This document shows, piece by piece, positions 5,363-6,734 of a stretch of 6,734 nt of DNA; position 1 is the stretch's first letter, and each line of letters opens with the position of its first letter. A program made the position numbers and the translations under genes. A model generated the notes under the pieces. The model ran no database searches and had not been told where the DNA came from. It saw only the letters and a program-made list of their open reading frames with translations. Source of the stretch: JBEKJU01 sp050011095 (GTDB lineage: Bacteria; Desulfobacterota; Syntrophorhabdia; Syntrophorhabdales; WCHB1-27); the NCBI GenBank assembly GCA_050011095.1, contig JBEKJU010000200.1, positions 1 to 6,734 of the forward strand, written 5' to 3'.

Positions 5363-6734
5363 CTATTCCGGATATCTCGTTTCCACCGATGTCGGCCTCA
5401 GAGTGGTCTTCGGCTTCGCCGGCGATGGCAGCGTCACGCCGTAGTTCCCTGCACTATGGGCCGCTTTTTCATTCCGCACCGCGTTTACCTTCCTAAAGTG
5501 TTCCTCGAATTGCTCCATATCCTTCGAAGTAGGGCTGCCGCCAGCTGTTTCTACCTCTCCCTTAGAACCCAAGAACGCATCCACTGCGCTCTTGGTCTGG
5601 CTATACATCCCCGCTCCTTTCTCGGCCCCAGCAGTTATCCAGAGAGCGTCCTCCTGCCACCCCTTCACCTGCGACTTGTCATCCGCCAGGACGCCGCCCC
5701 CTACCGTGAATCTCGCCTCGGACTGTTCGTCCAGCACGAGTTTGTTCACCTGCGCCATGTCCTGTCCTCCCCTTCCCACCTCATAGAGCCTGAGGCCGCT
5801 GCCCGCATCGACCTTCATTTCCGAGACGAATTTTCCATCGCCTCTTACCACTTCCTGGTTGCTCAGGGACCGAAAATCCTTCACGACATAGGATCCGCCC
5901 TTGTCGAGCTCCATCGTGCCGGTGACCCATTGAGGCGCCTTGATCGACCTGCCGGTCTCGGGGTCCTTTCTCCCTGTGTCTATATATTCCACCCCGGTGA
6001 ATTGCCCCGTCCTCTTGTTTGTCCAGGTCTCTGCCGCAAGCTCTCCGGTCTTCCTGTCGAAATAGGCCTCTCTGAAACCGGCGCCGTAAATCGGCTTCCC
6101 AGCCGCGTCTTTGCCCATCTCGACCAAACCAGTACCCATCGTTCTCTTGTAGTTAAATGAGGTGTCCATGAACCCGTGCTCTCCCCTGAAGCCCGTGGTC
6201 TGCCGGCTCACGTTCAGGTAATTCGACTCGTATCCCTTTATCTCGGAGGTAATGTCGCTGCTTTCTCTGCTCGCCCCTCTCACTGCAAAAGCCGATACCA
6301 CGTTCCCCTGCTCGTCGAAGTTCATCCTGATCCTGTCGCCTGCCTTGAAGCGCGTGGAATACCCCATATCCTTCATGCGCTGGTTGAGCACGCTCACTGC
6401 TCCGGGATTGCTCAGCGTCAGAGAATCCTCGCCGTGGTGCATCTTGTGGTAGTCGTACATGGACTTGAAGTCGTTATCATCTTTTGCGAGTCCTAGACCC
6501 TGCGCGAACTTAGAGAAGACAGCGAACTTGGCCGCCTCGTTGAGGTTCTCGTTGGTCCTCGTCCTTATCTGCCCCTCTTCGCCGGTAACTCCTTTTGCCT
6601 TATCGTAGGACGCCGCATTGACGTAATTCTGGCTCGCCGTTATCTCTCCGAGTTCCTCCGCCGCCTGGTGAGGACTGATGCCGCCACGGGCCTGGGCATA
6701 TTTCATGATCGTATCGGCGTTCGCCACGATGTCC
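5363..6734 (-). CDS. C-terminal part of a large protein, possibly TraG-like conjugation protein (partial)
   Basis: About 456 residues are visible, and the reading frame runs through the right edge, so the N-terminus is missing. The GTG at 6727 is probably an internal valine. The visible part is hydrophilic, with no membrane helix. It begins with a helical segment (TIMKYAQARGGISPHQAAEE; then FAVFSKFAQGLGL), then a strand-rich middle with loosely repeated turns (DRKTGEL, NKRTGQFTG, DTGRKDPETGR), and ends in a proline-rich tail (PSPAKPKTTLRPTSVETRYP). The style resembles the soluble C-terminal region of F-type TraG mating-pair proteins, whose N-terminal membrane part would lie outside the window. 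This is a resemblance, not a motif match; a large adhesin or another secretion-system protein is also possible. It is the upstream partner of the 107-residue gene. Confidence 0.7.
   Translation of the reverse strand, partial: DIVANADTIMKYAQARGGISPHQAAEELGEITASQNYVNAASYDKAKGVTGEEGQIRTRTNENLNEAAKFAVFSKFAQGLGLAKDDNDFKSMYDYHKMHHGEDSLTLSNPGAVSVLNQRMKDMGYSTRFKAGDRIRMNFDEQGNVVSAFAVRGASRESSDITSEIKGYESNYLNVSRQTTGFRGEHGFMDTSFNYKRTMGTGLVEMGKDAAGKPIYGAGFREAYFDRKTGELAAETWTNKRTGQFTGVEYIDTGRKDPETGRSIKAPQWVTGTMELDKGGSYVVKDFRSLSNQEVVRGDGKFVSEMKVDAGSGLRLYEVGRGGQDMAQVNKLVLDEQSEARFTVGGGVLADDKSQVKGWQEDALWITAGAEKGAGMYSQTKSAVDAFLGSKGEVETAGGSPTSKDMEQFEEHFRKVNAVRNEKAAHSAGNYGVTLPSPAKPKTTLRPTSVETRYPE

Noticed and set aside
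5234..6160. 308-codon plus-strand frame opposite the right-edge gene
   Set aside because: It is rich in Arg, His, Leu and Ser without motif or ribosome site. The minus frame has a natural composition and continues through the window edge.
1..6734. CRISPR array, tRNA or rRNA genes
   Set aside because: No regularly spaced repeats, cloverleaf-like segments or rRNA signatures were seen on either strand.

Overview
The window reads as an accessory, mobile stretch of a bacterial chromosome or integrative element. Most of it has moderately high GC, and the genes are of the kind often seen in environmental Gram-negative bacteria such as Desulfobacterota-like or Nitrospirota-like lineages. That taxonomic guess comes from general style only, because no marker gene is present. 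Five of the eight supported genes form a co-directional minus-strand series, read from right to left: vapB, vapC, an IS110-family transposase, hicA, and a hicB-like gene.

Layout. 1-232: no recognisable gene. 233-1678 (minus): a very long HicB protein, with an ordinary HicB antitoxin of about 105 residues fused to about 370 extra residues that carry a PD-(D/E)xK nuclease-like signature. 1668-1931 (minus): HicA toxin, overlapping hicB, with a strong sigma70-type promoter and a tandem repeat that may be an operator directly before its start codon. 2075-3247 (minus): IS110-family transposase in which one of the four RuvC-like acidic residues appears to be alanine. 3248-3646: gene-free; its transposase-proximal part folds into a series of hairpins on the transposase strand, as expected for an IS110 bridge RNA. 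3647-4285 (minus): a VapBC pair (AbrB-type antitoxin, PIN-domain toxin) with a clear promoter and a palindromic operator. 4493-4969 (plus): a small two-helix membrane protein of unknown role. 5017-5340 (minus): an unknown 107-residue protein. 5363 to the right edge (minus): the C-terminal part of a large protein, possibly a TraG-like conjugation protein, cut by the window end.

How the parts may work together. Two toxin-antitoxin modules flank an insertion sequence, and the right-hand end looks like a conjugation-type operon, so the region may be a segment of an integrative or conjugative element stabilised by addiction modules. The most unusual object is the HicB-nuclease fusion. If the C-terminal domain is active, the antitoxin would carry its own DNA- or RNA-cleaving effector next to a ribbon-helix-helix DNA-binding domain. 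This could turn an ordinary HicAB pair into a two-effector defence or addiction module. That function is inference; the fusion and the motif residues are read directly from the sequence.
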